Assembly (NCBI GenBank): GCA_018435125.1
Contig: JAHDNZ010000039.1
Span: forward strand, 1 to 46,130
Length of the DNA stretch: 46,130 nucleotides
Source: Bacillota bacterium
Lineage (GTDB): Bacteria; Bacillota; DTU065
Direction: 5' to 3'
Positions 7,370 to 16,213 of this stretch are shown piece after piece. Below the pieces are notes generated by a model. It had not been told where the DNA came from. It was given only the letters and a program-made list of their open reading frames with translations, and did no database searches. Both the position numbers and the translations under genes were made by a program. Numbering within the stretch: position 1 is the stretch's first letter; every line of letters starts with the position of its first letter.

Positions 7370-9071
7370 CAATAGCTGCTTTTTGGGTTATTATTCCGTT
7401 AATCGTCTCTAAAGCAAATTTTGGCTTGCGATTATATGATAATAAACCATTTGTTTCTTGTTCTACATCATATAGTTGAGTGTAGCAAAAACCACTAACT
7501 TTTAAGGAGTTAAGCAGTGTCTGTGTTAAACCCCGAAAACGTTCCATGAACTCTTCTTCAGATTGCGGTCTTTGCCCATAGCCCCAATTATTCTCCTGAT
7601 TTTCTCTATTCCACCAGATCCCACCATATTCACTTACAATATAAGGTTGATTGGTATACTTCTCCAAATCAGATAATACTACGGGTAGATCTTCTTGTTT
7701 GTAGCGGGCACGAAAATTACCTATAGCTTGTATATAATCATGTGTATCATAAATGTCAGTTTTAACATGGATGTAACCGCTAGTGTCAATTACAGGCCTG
7801 GTGCCATCTAGATCATGGCTTACCTGATAAAGTGTCTCTAGCAACTCCTTGTCTTGATCTTTTTCAGTTTCATTTAAGGGACACCAGGTAATAATTGAAG
7901 GGTGGTTTAGATCTCTTTTTATAACTTCACCCCATTGGGGGATAATGTTTTTCCAAGCTTCACCTTGATTTAGCTTTAAACCCCAACTGCCAAATTCAGC
8001 CCAAGTTAAGTAACCTAGTTTATCAGCATAGTAAAGGTAGCGAGGTTCAAAAACTTTCTGGTGCATTCTAGCCCCATTAAACCCAAGTAATTGTGCCATT
8101 TCAATATCTTTTTTTAATAAAACGTCTTCTCTGGCTGTATAAATGCCATCGGGGTAATAACCCTGATCTAGTACTAGACGTTGAAAGATTGTCCGCCCAT
8201 TTAGGAGAATTTTATTACCATCGATCTCTATGGCTCTTAAACCAAAATAGGTTTGCAGAAAATCTTTAGATCCACTATCATCTTCATAATAAAGCTTAGC
8301 TGTATATAGGCTGCCTTGACCTATTTCCCAGGAGACTTTCCTATTAAGTGAGACTGGTAGATAAAACCTGCCCCAGTTTGTAAGCTGAGACCCTTCGCCT
8401 ACGATTTCATTGTCGTAACTAACCTCAACTGCAATTTTGCCGTTTCGGTTCTGATTATTCTTTCTTACTAAACCAGAGATTATTACCTGGCAATTATGCC
8501 AGTCTGGTATTATTCTTAACTCGTCAATATAGTTAGGAGAGACAAATTCCAACCACACAGTCTGCCAAATACCGGTTACACGGGTATAGTCACATCCTGA
8601 TGAATACAAAGTCTGTGCTTGTTTGCCTCTTGGCTGAAGGCCACTGCGATTGTCGTCATTGACACCCACAACTAAAAGGTTGTCTCCATCCAAAAGATAA
8701 TCTGTAATATCGATTTGAAATGGTGTATACCCACCTCTATGCTCTCCAACCAAATAGCTGTTAATAAAAACAGAGGTATAATAATCAACCGCACCGAAAT
8801 GTAAGATCACTCTGTGATCTTGGTACTTTTTAGGTATGTCAATCATTCTTTTATACCAAACACTGGGTATAAATCCGGTATAAGCTATACCAGATAGTTC
8901 ACTTTCAGGAGCAAAGGGCACTGTTATTTTTCTATCAAAACCAAGTCCTTTAGGGGCGTCTTCTTCAATGCCACTTTTACCAAAATCAAAACGAAAATCC
9001 CAATAGCCGTTTAAATTCAGCCAGTCTTTTCTATATAAATCTGGACGAGGATGTTCTGGTCTTGGTAACAC
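7353..9071 (-). CDS. Glycoside hydrolase family 2 (beta-galactosidase/beta-glucuronidase-like)
   Basis: A 572-residue retaining glycosidase. Domain order: jelly-roll sugar-binding domain (about 1-180, with RPDLYRKDWLNLNGYWDF and GGYTPFQIDIT), immunoglobulin-like domain (about 180-285), TIM barrel (about 285-572). The acid/base is Glu401 in WCPLNETE. The nucleophile is Glu481 in YIVSEYGG. Both sit at the usual strand ends, and GARMHQKVFEPRYLYYAD is the family barrel segment. It ends shortly after the barrel, as short GH2 enzymes do, and has no signal peptide, so it acts on imported oligosaccharide. The start is GTG with AGGGGAGG seven bases upstream. It lies 25 bases behind the DUF4855 gene and is probably in one transcript with it. 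Substrate specificity cannot be read from the sequence. Confidence 0.92.
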   Translation of the reverse strand: MLPRPEHPRPDLYRKDWLNLNGYWDFRFDFGKSGIEEDAPKGLGFDRKITVPFAPESELSGIAYTGFIPSVWYKRMIDIPKKYQDHRVILHFGAVDYYTSVFINSYLVGEHRGGYTPFQIDITDYLLDGDNLLVVGVNDDNRSGLQPRGKQAQTLYSSGCDYTRVTGIWQTVWLEFVSPNYIDELRIIPDWHNCQVIISGLVRKNNQNRNGKIAVEVSYDNEIVGEGSQLTNWGRFYLPVSLNRKVSWEIGQGSLYTAKLYYEDDSGSKDFLQTYFGLRAIEIDGNKILLNGRTIFQRLVLDQGYYPDGIYTAREDVLLKKDIEMAQLLGFNGARMHQKVFEPRYLYYADKLGYLTWAEFGSWGLKLNQGEAWKNIIPQWGEVIKRDLNHPSIITWCPLNETEKDQDKELLETLYQVSHDLDGTRPVIDTSGYIHVKTDIYDTHDYIQAIGNFRARYKQEDLPVVLSDLEKYTNQPYIVSEYGGIWWNRENQENNWGYGQRPQSEEEFMERFRGLTQTLLNSLKVSGFCYTQLYDVEQETNGLLSYNRKPKFALETINGIITQKAAIEKKES

Positions 9072-9095
9072 TTAAAAACCTCCCCTTATATAATT

Positions 9096-10712
9096 CTAGT
9101 CCCACAATCCTTCCGTAAACTTACCCTTAGCAAACAAATAAGTTTTATCATAGATCTCTCTTAACTCTATTTGATCCTCAACTGCGCAGGTAGCTAGTGC
9201 TTTTGAGCCAAAATAATAAGCTTTAGCTGAATTTATATAATCCAGAGTCACTCCCGCCTTAAGATAAGTTAAATATCTTTCACGAGCAAGAGGATCTTTT
9301 AGCACACTATTTTCGCCTTCGATTTCAAAATTGGTCCCATAAGTAAGAGCATCTATATAAGTTTGCCAAAACCTTGACAGAGCAACCTGTTTGTTAAACA
9401 TATAGTTTGGCTGTAAAAAAACCGCATCAAAATTAAAGTTATCATTATAACCAGGCGCTTTGTTAAAAGGAATCCAATAAAACTTATAGCCCTTTGCGTG
9501 TAGATAGTCAGAGGTTTTTAAAACAACATCCTTATCATAATCTTTATAAATATCCTCACTCATCCAATAAAAGCCAATAAGCTCGAGATTCTTAAAATCT
9601 TCCTTTTGCCAAAGTGTTTCGATTCGTTTTACATACCAGTCAATGGCTTTTAATCTTTGCCTTTGAGATTCTTCCCTACTCTGGTTAGTAATACTAAATG
9701 AAAGCTTTTCTCCATCTATTTCGCCAAAGTCATCTTGTGCTGTTAAAGGATTAGGAATCATAATAACTACTTTGGCCTTAGAATTTTCTTCGTTTTTTAA
9801 AGTTTTGTTAACACTTTCTTTAGCTTGATCAAAAGCAGCCAGTTGCTTTTTCCCCTCAAACAATTTATCAAGATACCAAACCCAGTCCTCTAACTTATTA
9901 GCTGTCGCTTTGTTACCTCCAATTACAGCTCCAAAATTACGACCGTATGGAGACTCAATACCCAGAAATAAAAAAGCATCAAAAAATGTATCTGCTACCT
10001 TTAAGTTGCGATCTAAATAACCTGCATAAGGCAGTGCATCCTTAAAAGACCATTCTCCTTTACCATCACTATAATAGCCGGTATAGATTAACATCATATT
10101 ATTAAAGCCAACCTCTGCTGCTTTTTTAAAAGGCTTACACCTTTCAGGCAAAGGATAAAGTTTTTTGGCTCTTTCCCACATATCTTGGGTAGCTTTTTTA
10201 ACCTCTGTTGTTTTAACAAGATTAATATTAATGTTTTCAACCTCTGTTAAGGCCATTTCGGTACGTAAAACAACTCCTCCGTAAGGATATCTATCATCTT
10301 TATCTTGAGTAGTGATAACATTTTTCCCATTCCAATTGACTACAATTTCATTGTCTCTAACAGTTAATATCAACTTGTATTTTTTATTAATACCTATCGG
10401 TTCTTGGTAGCTTCCTAATTTAACACCGATGTCCCAACGGCCATCATAACGCCAAAGAGAAAGGCCCCTCTGATCGATATTTAGGCAGTAACAGTCAAAA
10501 AGTCCATTTTGCCTAACCATAACACGTAAATTGCCCCATTGGCTAAATTCGCTAAATAAAATATCCATCTCTAAACTATAATCGACCCAGCTCAAATCAC
10601 CGGTGGAGATATTGGCAAAACCCATTTTTTTGGTACTAAAACCATGTGGATTTCTTTGCCAAAGATAATCGTTGTTCCAAGAAAACTCACTTGACGCTAA
10701 CATAGACATCAC
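9096..10712 (-). CDS. DUF4855 protein with N-terminal LamG/DUF1080-like domain; signal peptide out of frame
   Basis: A 538-residue protein. Residues about 20-165 look like a concanavalin-type beta-sandwich (SWVDYSLEMDILFSE, NLRVMVRQNGLFDCYCLNID, GRWDIGVKL). The remainder matches DUF4855, a TIM-barrel-like family found in carbohydrate loci (MMLIYTGYYSDGKGEW, DAFLFLGIESPYGRNFG, ELIGFYWMSEDIY, FDAVFLQPNYMF, YGTNFEIEGE). The frame opens at GTG 10712. The ATG at 10703 has AGGGG at better spacing. Both starts lack an export signal. Continuing the same frame upstream reads KKILIILAIGVMSMLASSE, a perfect signal peptide core, but its only ATG (10749) is one base out of frame across an A7 run at 10738-10744. 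The real gene is therefore probably 9096-10749 with a frameshift or a sequencing indel. It is transcribed with the GH2 gene. Confidence 0.8.
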   Translation of the reverse strand: MMSMLASSEFSWNNDYLWQRNPHGFSTKKMGFANISTGDLSWVDYSLEMDILFSEFSQWGNLRVMVRQNGLFDCYCLNIDQRGLSLWRYDGRWDIGVKLGSYQEPIGINKKYKLILTVRDNEIVVNWNGKNVITTQDKDDRYPYGGVVLRTEMALTEVENININLVKTTEVKKATQDMWERAKKLYPLPERCKPFKKAAEVGFNNMMLIYTGYYSDGKGEWSFKDALPYAGYLDRNLKVADTFFDAFLFLGIESPYGRNFGAVIGGNKATANKLEDWVWYLDKLFEGKKQLAAFDQAKESVNKTLKNEENSKAKVVIMIPNPLTAQDDFGEIDGEKLSFSITNQSREESQRQRLKAIDWYVKRIETLWQKEDFKNLELIGFYWMSEDIYKDYDKDVVLKTSDYLHAKGYKFYWIPFNKAPGYNDNFNFDAVFLQPNYMFNKQVALSRFWQTYIDALTYGTNFEIEGENSVLKDPLARERYLTYLKAGVTLDYINSAKAYYFGSKALATCAVEDQIELREIYDKTYLFAKGKFTEGLWD

Positions 10713-10749
10713 CCCTATAGCTAAAATAATTAATATCTTTTTTTCTCAT
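10703..10749 (-). pseudogene. Frameshifted signal-peptide segment of the DUF4855 gene
   Basis: ATG at 10749 begins ATGAGAAAAAAAG. With seven A the frame dies after 20 codons. With six A it reads MRKKILIILAIGVMSMLASS and joins the downstream frame exactly. The A7 tract at 10738-10744 is therefore either an indel, a slippage site or a reading error. Confidence 0.6.
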
Positions 10750-11165
10750 GCTAACAGCTCTGGAACAGTGGCAATTAAAATAAAATTTCACCTTGGTAAA
10801 AATAACACCTGCCAATCCATCGAAATTAATTCAACTGGTTTTTAGCCTGTTTATCTTTTCAATACTTACTTTATCATAAGTCTGTCTTGGAGTATTAATA
10901 TAAACAAGTGATAAAACGTGCATATCCATTGATATCGGAAATTTAGCGAGCATCCTTTAGCTTTTGGCTAGCCTGAGTAGAAATTCATATCCTAAAAAGA
11001 ATAAGCTGAATAAACCAGTACTATTTATAGGCTCAACAAGCCACCTTATTTTTTATGGTCTAAGATCTCGTCTCTAGCGGGTAACTTTATGAATTATTAC
11101 ACTCATACAGCAGGAATGTTTCAATTTAAGCTGAAAAATTATCTTTGAAAGGGGACAGATAATAA
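10750..11165. other. Intergenic region between divergent genes
   Basis: About 415 bases between the DUF4855 gene (minus) and the second solute-binding-protein gene (plus). No credible frame, strong hairpin or clear promoter pair is visible. Both promoters are expected here. Confidence 0.4.
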
Positions 11166-12455
11166 ATGACCAAAATCTTCCTATTAATTCTTATTTTAGC
11201 ATTATCTGTGCAGGCCAAGCCAGCCACTATTGAAATCTGGCAGGCTTCTATGGAAGAATCAATTAAAATTATGAAAACTCTTATTGAAGAACATTTCACA
11301 CCTAATACTGGAATTGAGGTAAGAATAAACACTATGCCAGGTGGAACCGAACAATGGAATAAAGTACTTTTAGCCATGGCTACCAATGATACTCCAGACC
11401 TTGCTATTATTGGTTCTGAATGGCCGCTTGAATTTGGTATCCGTGGTGGATTAGTTGATATGAAAGCAATGTTTGGTCAAGAATATGATGAGCTTTTCAA
11501 GCTTTCTTTTCCCGGACTTAATCAGTCACTTGATTACTATAAGACAGGCTTTGGACTTAATGTAAGTTTTGGACAGACACTCACCTATTATCGCAATGAC
11601 ATTTTTGCTGAAAATGGCTGGGGGGTTCCCCGTTCTTGGGATGATGTAAGAACTTTACTTCCCAAAATGCAAGCTAAGAAAATGAACCTAGGGTCTTCTG
11701 TCTGGTATCTTATTCCGGACTGGTTTGGTGCCTATATTTTTATGTGGCAAAATGGCTTGCGTGAAGTAAATACTGAACGCACCAAAACTACCTGGGATTC
11801 TCCGGAAGCTGTTAAAGCATTTAAAGAGTTTTGTGAGCTTTTTACCAAACACAATGTACCAAAAGAAAGCATCCCCTTTATTTCAAGTATAAGCAGTGGC
11901 GACTATCCTCTAATTGTAGGTATCAGTTGGGACTATTCCAACCTCTATTTAGGTGCTCCTAATCTTAAAGGCAAGTGGGAGCTCTGCCTTACCCCCGGGA
12001 CCAAACAAAAAGACGGAACCATTAACCATTCTGCCTACATTGGTGGTAACCCTTATGTAATGTTTAAAGGCTCCAAAAACAAAGAAGCAGCCTGGGAATT
12101 TCTTAAGTGGTGGCTTCAACCGGATATACAGAAAGAGTATGCTAAACGACAATGGGATCACTTAAATCTAATCTATCAACCTGCTACTATGGAAGCCTAT
12201 AATTCTCTCAGCTTTATCCCGGAAAATCATCTTAAAGTAATGAATGAGCAGACCAAAGCTTGTAAAGCACCTTTGTTTGCCCTAGGTTTGGTTGTAAGTC
12301 AGCGCTATCTTACTAATGCTGCTAGAAGTGTAGTTATTGGCAATGCCAATCCGGAAACAGAAATGCTTAAAGCTGCTGATTTAGCTAATCAAGAAATGGC
12401 ACGCAAGCAAAAAGAATATACCCGTTTTATTAACGAATTAAATAAGAAAAAATAA
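11166..12455 (+). CDS. Family 1 extracellular solute-binding protein of a sugar-type ABC transporter (second copy)
   Basis: A 429-residue carbohydrate-type receptor. It starts at ATG 11166 after AAAGGGG (spacing about 11), with signal peptide MTKIFLLILILALSVQA and likely cleavage VQA/KPA. There is no lipobox Cys. The family strands are clear: IEIWQASMEESI, FTPNTGIEVRINTMPGG, NDTPDLAIIGSEW, YRNDIFAENGWGVPRSWDDV, and the late segment KEAAWEFLKWW. The C-terminus EYTRFINELNKKK mirrors the end of the protein at 4899-6170, so the two are paralogues with diverged ligand lobes. No permease lies nearby. The gene is monocistronic, with a strong terminator 15 bases behind the stop, and is divergent from the DUF4855-GH2 unit. 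Confidence 0.9.
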   Translation: MTKIFLLILILALSVQAKPATIEIWQASMEESIKIMKTLIEEHFTPNTGIEVRINTMPGGTEQWNKVLLAMATNDTPDLAIIGSEWPLEFGIRGGLVDMKAMFGQEYDELFKLSFPGLNQSLDYYKTGFGLNVSFGQTLTYYRNDIFAENGWGVPRSWDDVRTLLPKMQAKKMNLGSSVWYLIPDWFGAYIFMWQNGLREVNTERTKTTWDSPEAVKAFKEFCELFTKHNVPKESIPFISSISSGDYPLIVGISWDYSNLYLGAPNLKGKWELCLTPGTKQKDGTINHSAYIGGNPYVMFKGSKNKEAAWEFLKWWLQPDIQKEYAKRQWDHLNLIYQPATMEAYNSLSFIPENHLKVMNEQTKACKAPLFALGLVVSQRYLTNAARSVVIGNANPETEMLKAADLANQEMARKQKEYTRFINELNKKK

Positions 12456-12469
12456 TCCCGTAAAAAAAA

Positions 12470-12504
12470 AAAGAGGTGTTTAATATGAACGCCTCTTTTT
12501 TTTT
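12470..12504. terminator. Bidirectional rho-independent terminator
   Basis: AAAGAGGTGTT (12470-12480) pairs with AACGCCTCTTT (12488-12498) through a 7-base loop. Ten T follow on the plus strand, and a run of eleven T follows on the minus strand. It ends the solute-binding-protein gene and the convergent gene at 12524. Confidence 0.85.
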
Positions 12505-12523
12505 AATGCTACTGGCAATTTAT

Positions 12524-13084
12524 TTAAATCAGAGGCCAACAGATCGTTTTAAAACCTTTACGGTATTCACTGGGAATATCTCTACCCTTTTTATAAGCTA
12601 TTATTTTCATAGTTTTTAAATCAACTAAAAAATAGTGTCCTGAAGCTGTAAGATAGATTTTATCACCGATCATTTGTGCTCTGTCGATATCAACAATGAG
12701 GGTTTGCCCTGATGTTCTATCTACCAAAATAGTATGCCTAATCCCCAAAGAACCATCTGAAATAATTGCTAGCCTTCCTCCTAACCACTCGGTATTGGGA
12801 TTGTAATCCCAGAGAACAAAAAGCAATACTGGGATAAACTGCCAAAAAACCCATATTAGGAGGAAGTCATTAAAAGCATCGGGCAGCTCCTCCCCTGTTT
12901 TTTCACCCACATCCCTAAGCCAGCTAAGCATCTCTATTGCTTCTGGGAAAAGCCAGATTATAACACCTAAGGATAACGTTAAGGCTAAAATAATATTAAA
13001 AGTTCTTCTTTTTATTCGAGATTTTAAGGGAATAGCTTGTGTTAGTAATTTAATGATAATTGTTAAAGAAAGAATTACAACCAT
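12524..13084 (-). CDS. Small membrane protein of unknown function
   Basis: A 186-residue protein not recognised as a known family. Three hydrophobic segments are visible: 1-17 (VVILSLTIIIKLL), 28-46 (NIILALTLSLGVIIWLF) and 72-91 (LIWVFWQFIPVLLFVLW). A soluble C-terminal half of alternating hydrophobic strands follows (HTILVDRTSGQTLIVDID, KIYLTASGHYFLVDL), resembling a small beta domain. The start is ATG with AAAGGAGCG about seven bases upstream. It ends in the shared terminator at 12470-12504 and appears to be a single-gene unit. Confidence 0.7.
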   Translation of the reverse strand: MVVILSLTIIIKLLTQAIPLKSRIKRRTFNIILALTLSLGVIIWLFPEAIEMLSWLRDVGEKTGEELPDAFNDFLLIWVFWQFIPVLLFVLWDYNPNTEWLGGRLAIISDGSLGIRHTILVDRTSGQTLIVDIDRAQMIGDKIYLTASGHYFLVDLKTMKIIAYKKGRDIPSEYRKGFKTICWPLI

Positions 13085-13507
13085 AATTATCGCTCCTTTA
13101 AGATATTCTTACTAAGATAACTTGGTAGTTTGAAATCCCTTAATGGTTGACCTTACGTTTATCTCAAAAAGTAACAAGAATTGACTATCATAGTATTCTT
13201 CATGGCAGACCTAAGTCCTTGATTTGCCTCTTTGTAAGCTTTGTTATCAAACACCTATTTAAACCTTTTTGATTTTTTTGCTACATCATAAAAAATTGCT
13301 GTTATGAAAATCATAACAGCCAATTAATTTCCTAAAATATTCTCCGAGTCTAAAATCTTAGTATTAGGTTAATTTTATTAAGGAGGATCTTAATCTCTTC
13401 TTAGTACTCAAAAAAATTAACTTCTCAAAAACTTTTGTAAACCATGCTATAAGTAACTATTTTTCTTTATAAAAAGCCCAGTAGGGTAGCTAGACAATAT
13501 CTCCCAA
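13085..13507. other. Intergenic region holding a minus-strand terminator
   Basis: No credible gene. A terminator hairpin lies at 13290-13320. The stretch 13321-13507 is A+T-rich, with a TAAGGAGG-like string near 13379 that leads to no start codon. Confidence 0.4.
13290..13320 (-). terminator. Rho-independent terminator of the minus-strand unit above 13508
   Basis: GCTGTTATGA and TCATAACAGC form a perfect 10-bp stem with a 3-base loop (13298-13320). On the minus strand it is followed by AATTTTTT (T-run opposite 13290-13295). It lies about 190 bases behind the stop at 13508. Confidence 0.75.
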
Positions 13508-13852
13508 CTAACAATCACTTTTATCTTCATTTGTTGTTTTTTCCATCTCGTCTCGCTCTAAATTGCTGATCTTCTGTAAACTAAACACAATGACACTAAT
13601 TATTATACAACTTATCCCTAATAAAACTATTAAAATAGGCCAACAGAAACCACTTAGTTTTATGCTTTCGATCTCCCAGATATTAGCAGTTCTCTTTATA
13701 GCTAATTCAGCTTTTTTGAAAAAAAGCCAACTCCCATAAAGTACAAAGACTGAACCGGAAATTAAGCCCGCTACAGGTTGGTGATATTTACTGGTAGCAA
13801 TAATAGTTATTAACAGTATAGCAATTATTAAAAAGACAACTAGATTAACCAC
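13508..13852 (-). CDS. Small three-helix membrane protein
   Basis: About 114 residues from the preferred start. The frame opens at GTG 13873, but the ribosome site GGAGG lies inside that extension. The GTG at 13852, nine bases after GGAGG, gives the natural start of the first helix. Helices: VNLVVFLIIAILLITIIA, YHQPVAGLISGSVFVLYGSWLFF and FCWPILIVLLGISCIIISVIVF. A short charged tail with acidic and lysine residues follows. No family is recognised. It lies just behind the pRiA4b-ORF3-like gene and is probably co-expressed with it. Confidence 0.65.
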   Translation of the reverse strand: MVNLVVFLIIAILLITIIATSKYHQPVAGLISGSVFVLYGSWLFFKKAELAIKRTANIWEIESIKLSGFCWPILIVLLGISCIIISVIVFSLQKISNLERDEMEKTTNEDKSDC

Positions 13853-13880
13853 CGGCACAGTCCTCCGTATCACAGCAAAG

Positions 13881-14294
13881 CTAAAAGTTATTTAAAACCC
13901 TAGGCTCTAATTTTGGATCCTTCCTGTAGGAACTTTTATAAGTTTTTTTCAAACAGATTGGATAATTAACTCCCGCTTCTGACATTAAAATGGCTTCTAC
14001 CCTTACTAATAAGCGCGTCTTCTTTCTATAATCTTCCCAAATAAATTTTGTACCCGGTTGTAACTTTAAATGCTTTAGTCGTCTTTTTATACCCACCTTT
14101 AGATCGTTATCTTGTTTAGTAACATTATTAATTGGCAACTCATGATCTTGTGGTTGTATTTCTAGATCAAAAAGTAAATTGATATAGTTAACAAAACCTC
14201 TTACTGTCATCTTGTCACAAACTCTAATTCTTCGCCATTGAATTGGCTTAGTCCCCTCCATGTCTATGCGAAACTGCAAGACAGTGGGACACAT
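13881..14294 (-). CDS. pRiA4b ORF-3-like protein, diverged
   Basis: A 137-residue protein resembling the plasmid pRiA4b ORF-3 family. The N-terminal signature strand-loop is kept (LQFRIDMEGTKPIQWRRIRV), then a helix (MTVRGFVNYINLLFDLE). The later region FIWEDYRKKTRLLVRVEAIL replaces the usual Tyr-Asp-x-Gly-Asp-x-Trp strand, followed by YPICLKKTY, the family's Pro-x-Cys position. The missing YDFGD-type motif marks it as a distant or degenerate member. The family's function is not established. The start is ATG with GGAGGG six bases upstream. Confidence 0.7.
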   Translation of the reverse strand: MCPTVLQFRIDMEGTKPIQWRRIRVCDKMTVRGFVNYINLLFDLEIQPQDHELPINNVTKQDNDLKVGIKRRLKHLKLQPGTKFIWEDYRKKTRLLVRVEAILMSEAGVNYPICLKKTYKSSYRKDPKLEPRVLNNF

Positions 14295-14438
14295 AAATAT
14301 CCCTCCAAACAGTCTAAGAATCTCTACATTTTTCCCTAAGCACGAAGTATAAGCTCCAGCTTAGTGTACTATTTCTTTGCTTATATACTAACATACTCCT
14401 GTACCTTAAACCAGTTTTAATCTTGTTTGTTAGTTGAC

Positions 14439-16139
14439 TTAACCCACAACATTTTTTATTATCTCAAGAATGAACTCAGGCAGTTTAATCTCTTCCTTAT
14501 TAGATTGCGGAGACAGAATAGTCTTTATAGTTAAAAAGATAGACTTACAAAAACTAATTAGGGGTTGATGAAACACTAAAGGTTCAAGTTCCGCTACCAC
14601 AATTTTATCCCAATAACCAGCATAGAGCTGATCTTTATACGGAACATACTCTCTACTGGAAAAATGAGTAGGATGGAAACTCGCTAGAAAAGTCGTACCG
14701 GTTTTTTCTCGAGAAAAATCGTCGATAGCACCGAAAGCCTTGGAAATAACAGCCTTTTTTTCAGGATTGTCGGCAAAAACACCTTGATTTAAACTCTCTA
14801 CTGCGAGTTCCGCGCAGAGCTCAGGTTCAAGCACATCTCTATTATCAGGCATAAAAGCTTCCCAGAGTAATGCATTGTGTATATAGCCGTTTTTAAGGGT
14901 AGAGATATAACCATAAATTCCATAGTAGCCTTCAATTAAGGACCAATCCAGAGCTGCCTCGATAAATCGGCCTTTTTCTTCTCTGGAACCATACTTTGCT
15001 ACACACTTCCACAATGGCCAAAACAGCTGATACTTTTCTTCTCTTTGGATTTCAATTAGCTCATTGATTAGTTCCTGCATTAAAACAAGAGCATAAAAGG
15101 CTTTGGTACCGGCTTCACCTGTTGCTAAATAATTATCCCGCCAATTTAGATAGTCTTGAAATGAACTGGTACTGTTTTGATTAGCAATCTCTTTGATCTT
15201 TCGTATTACTTTTACTACATCCGGTTTTGCGTTAGATGGAATTGTTTGCCTAGCTAAATAGATAAAATCGCTATGGCCAGCCAGATTAATATCACTTGCA
15301 TTTTGGGAGTTAAAACCTGCGTAATAAAACCAGGAATCAGGACTAGTCACACTAATAAGATCAGCATTTGTTTTCTCTTTTGCACCTAAGTCTGATAAAG
15401 AATAACCTGTAAAATAGCTTCTGTTAAATCTAATACCGGTATTAAAAAGTTGATCTCCATGCAAAAGACCGACTTTTGTATGGACAAAACCAAAACGATC
15501 ATATACCACCGGAAGCTCATCTACAGTGAGCTTTTTGTCTTTAATAGCTAAATAGAAATTGCTCTTTTCATCTTTTTTAAGTTCAATGCCATTGGGCTCT
15601 ACTAGTAGAGTCTTTAAATCCTCTTTTTTTGTGGTCATAAAAGGCTTTAATAACGGCCATTCTTTTTCTAAAAACCTTCTCAATCTTAAGCCCTGGAATA
15701 TCTTGACACCCGATTCATGTAAATCGGAAAAGAGGTATTCCGATGCTATCCCAGATAAAAGATCTGAATTTACCATTACAAAACCCATTGGTGAGTAGAT
15801 CTCTTTTATTTGTTCTATTGGATAGAACCATGTAAGATCAAAAACCAAATGTTTTTCGGTAACCTCTAGTAAATCGAGGCTAATAGCTTTTTTTATTTCT
15901 GCCTCAATGCTAATAAGGTTATTAAACCTTCTTGTCCAAGTAGAAGCAATCATTAAAAAACTCGTTGCTTGTTCAAGGGAGACCCTCTCTTGATTAAGCC
16001 AGTAATAATCTTCAGCTGAAAAGGCGAATTTATTAGCAATTGCAGCTAAATCACTATCCAAACAGGTTTTTGTAAAGCAATTATTATCCCTGTCATAGGT
16101 GAAAGTTATTTTGGTTAAATTCGCTTCTAAAACACTCAT
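14439..16139 (-). CDS. 566-residue protein of unknown function
   Basis: I do not recognise this protein. It has no signal peptide and no membrane segment, so it is probably cytoplasmic. It is mixed alpha/beta. The N-terminal 60 residues (KITFTYDRDNNCFTKTC, AEDYYWLNQE) may be a small separate domain. The middle holds Trp-, Tyr- and Phe-rich strands around residues 205-310. The C-terminal 200 residues are helical, with paired helices (ALVLMQELINELIEIQREE, KGRFIEAALDWSLIEGYYG) suggesting a repeat-type scaffold. The start is ATG about ten bases after GGGGGTGA. It follows a four-helix membrane protein by 53 bases, probably in one operon. Confidence 0.7.
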   Translation of the reverse strand: MSVLEANLTKITFTYDRDNNCFTKTCLDSDLAAIANKFAFSAEDYYWLNQERVSLEQATSFLMIASTWTRRFNNLISIEAEIKKAISLDLLEVTEKHLVFDLTWFYPIEQIKEIYSPMGFVMVNSDLLSGIASEYLFSDLHESGVKIFQGLRLRRFLEKEWPLLKPFMTTKKEDLKTLLVEPNGIELKKDEKSNFYLAIKDKKLTVDELPVVYDRFGFVHTKVGLLHGDQLFNTGIRFNRSYFTGYSLSDLGAKEKTNADLISVTSPDSWFYYAGFNSQNASDINLAGHSDFIYLARQTIPSNAKPDVVKVIRKIKEIANQNSTSSFQDYLNWRDNYLATGEAGTKAFYALVLMQELINELIEIQREEKYQLFWPLWKCVAKYGSREEKGRFIEAALDWSLIEGYYGIYGYISTLKNGYIHNALLWEAFMPDNRDVLEPELCAELAVESLNQGVFADNPEKKAVISKAFGAIDDFSREKTGTTFLASFHPTHFSSREYVPYKDQLYAGYWDKIVVAELEPLVFHQPLISFCKSIFLTIKTILSPQSNKEEIKLPEFILEIIKNVVG

Positions 16140-16176
16140 CTACAAAATTCACCCCCAGCTGCTAATCGAAAACAGA

Positions 16177-16213
16177 AAGCGGGTTAACCCACTTAGAGGT
16201 TTTTAACCCGCTT
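16177..16213 (-). terminator. Hairpin at the end of the membrane-protein gene
   Basis: AAGCGGGTTAA (16177-16187) pairs perfectly with TTAACCCGCTT (16203-16213). The stop of the minus-strand gene (16193) lies in the loop. The minus-strand tail TCTGTTTTCG is only partly T-rich, so it may be a weak terminator before the 566-residue gene. Confidence 0.5.

Noticed and set aside
10738-10744. Programmed -1 frameshift at A AAA AAA
   Set aside because: A -1 shift at this heptamer leads to a stop within a few codons. The frame that continues needs +1 or loss of one A, so classic -1 frameshifting does not explain it.
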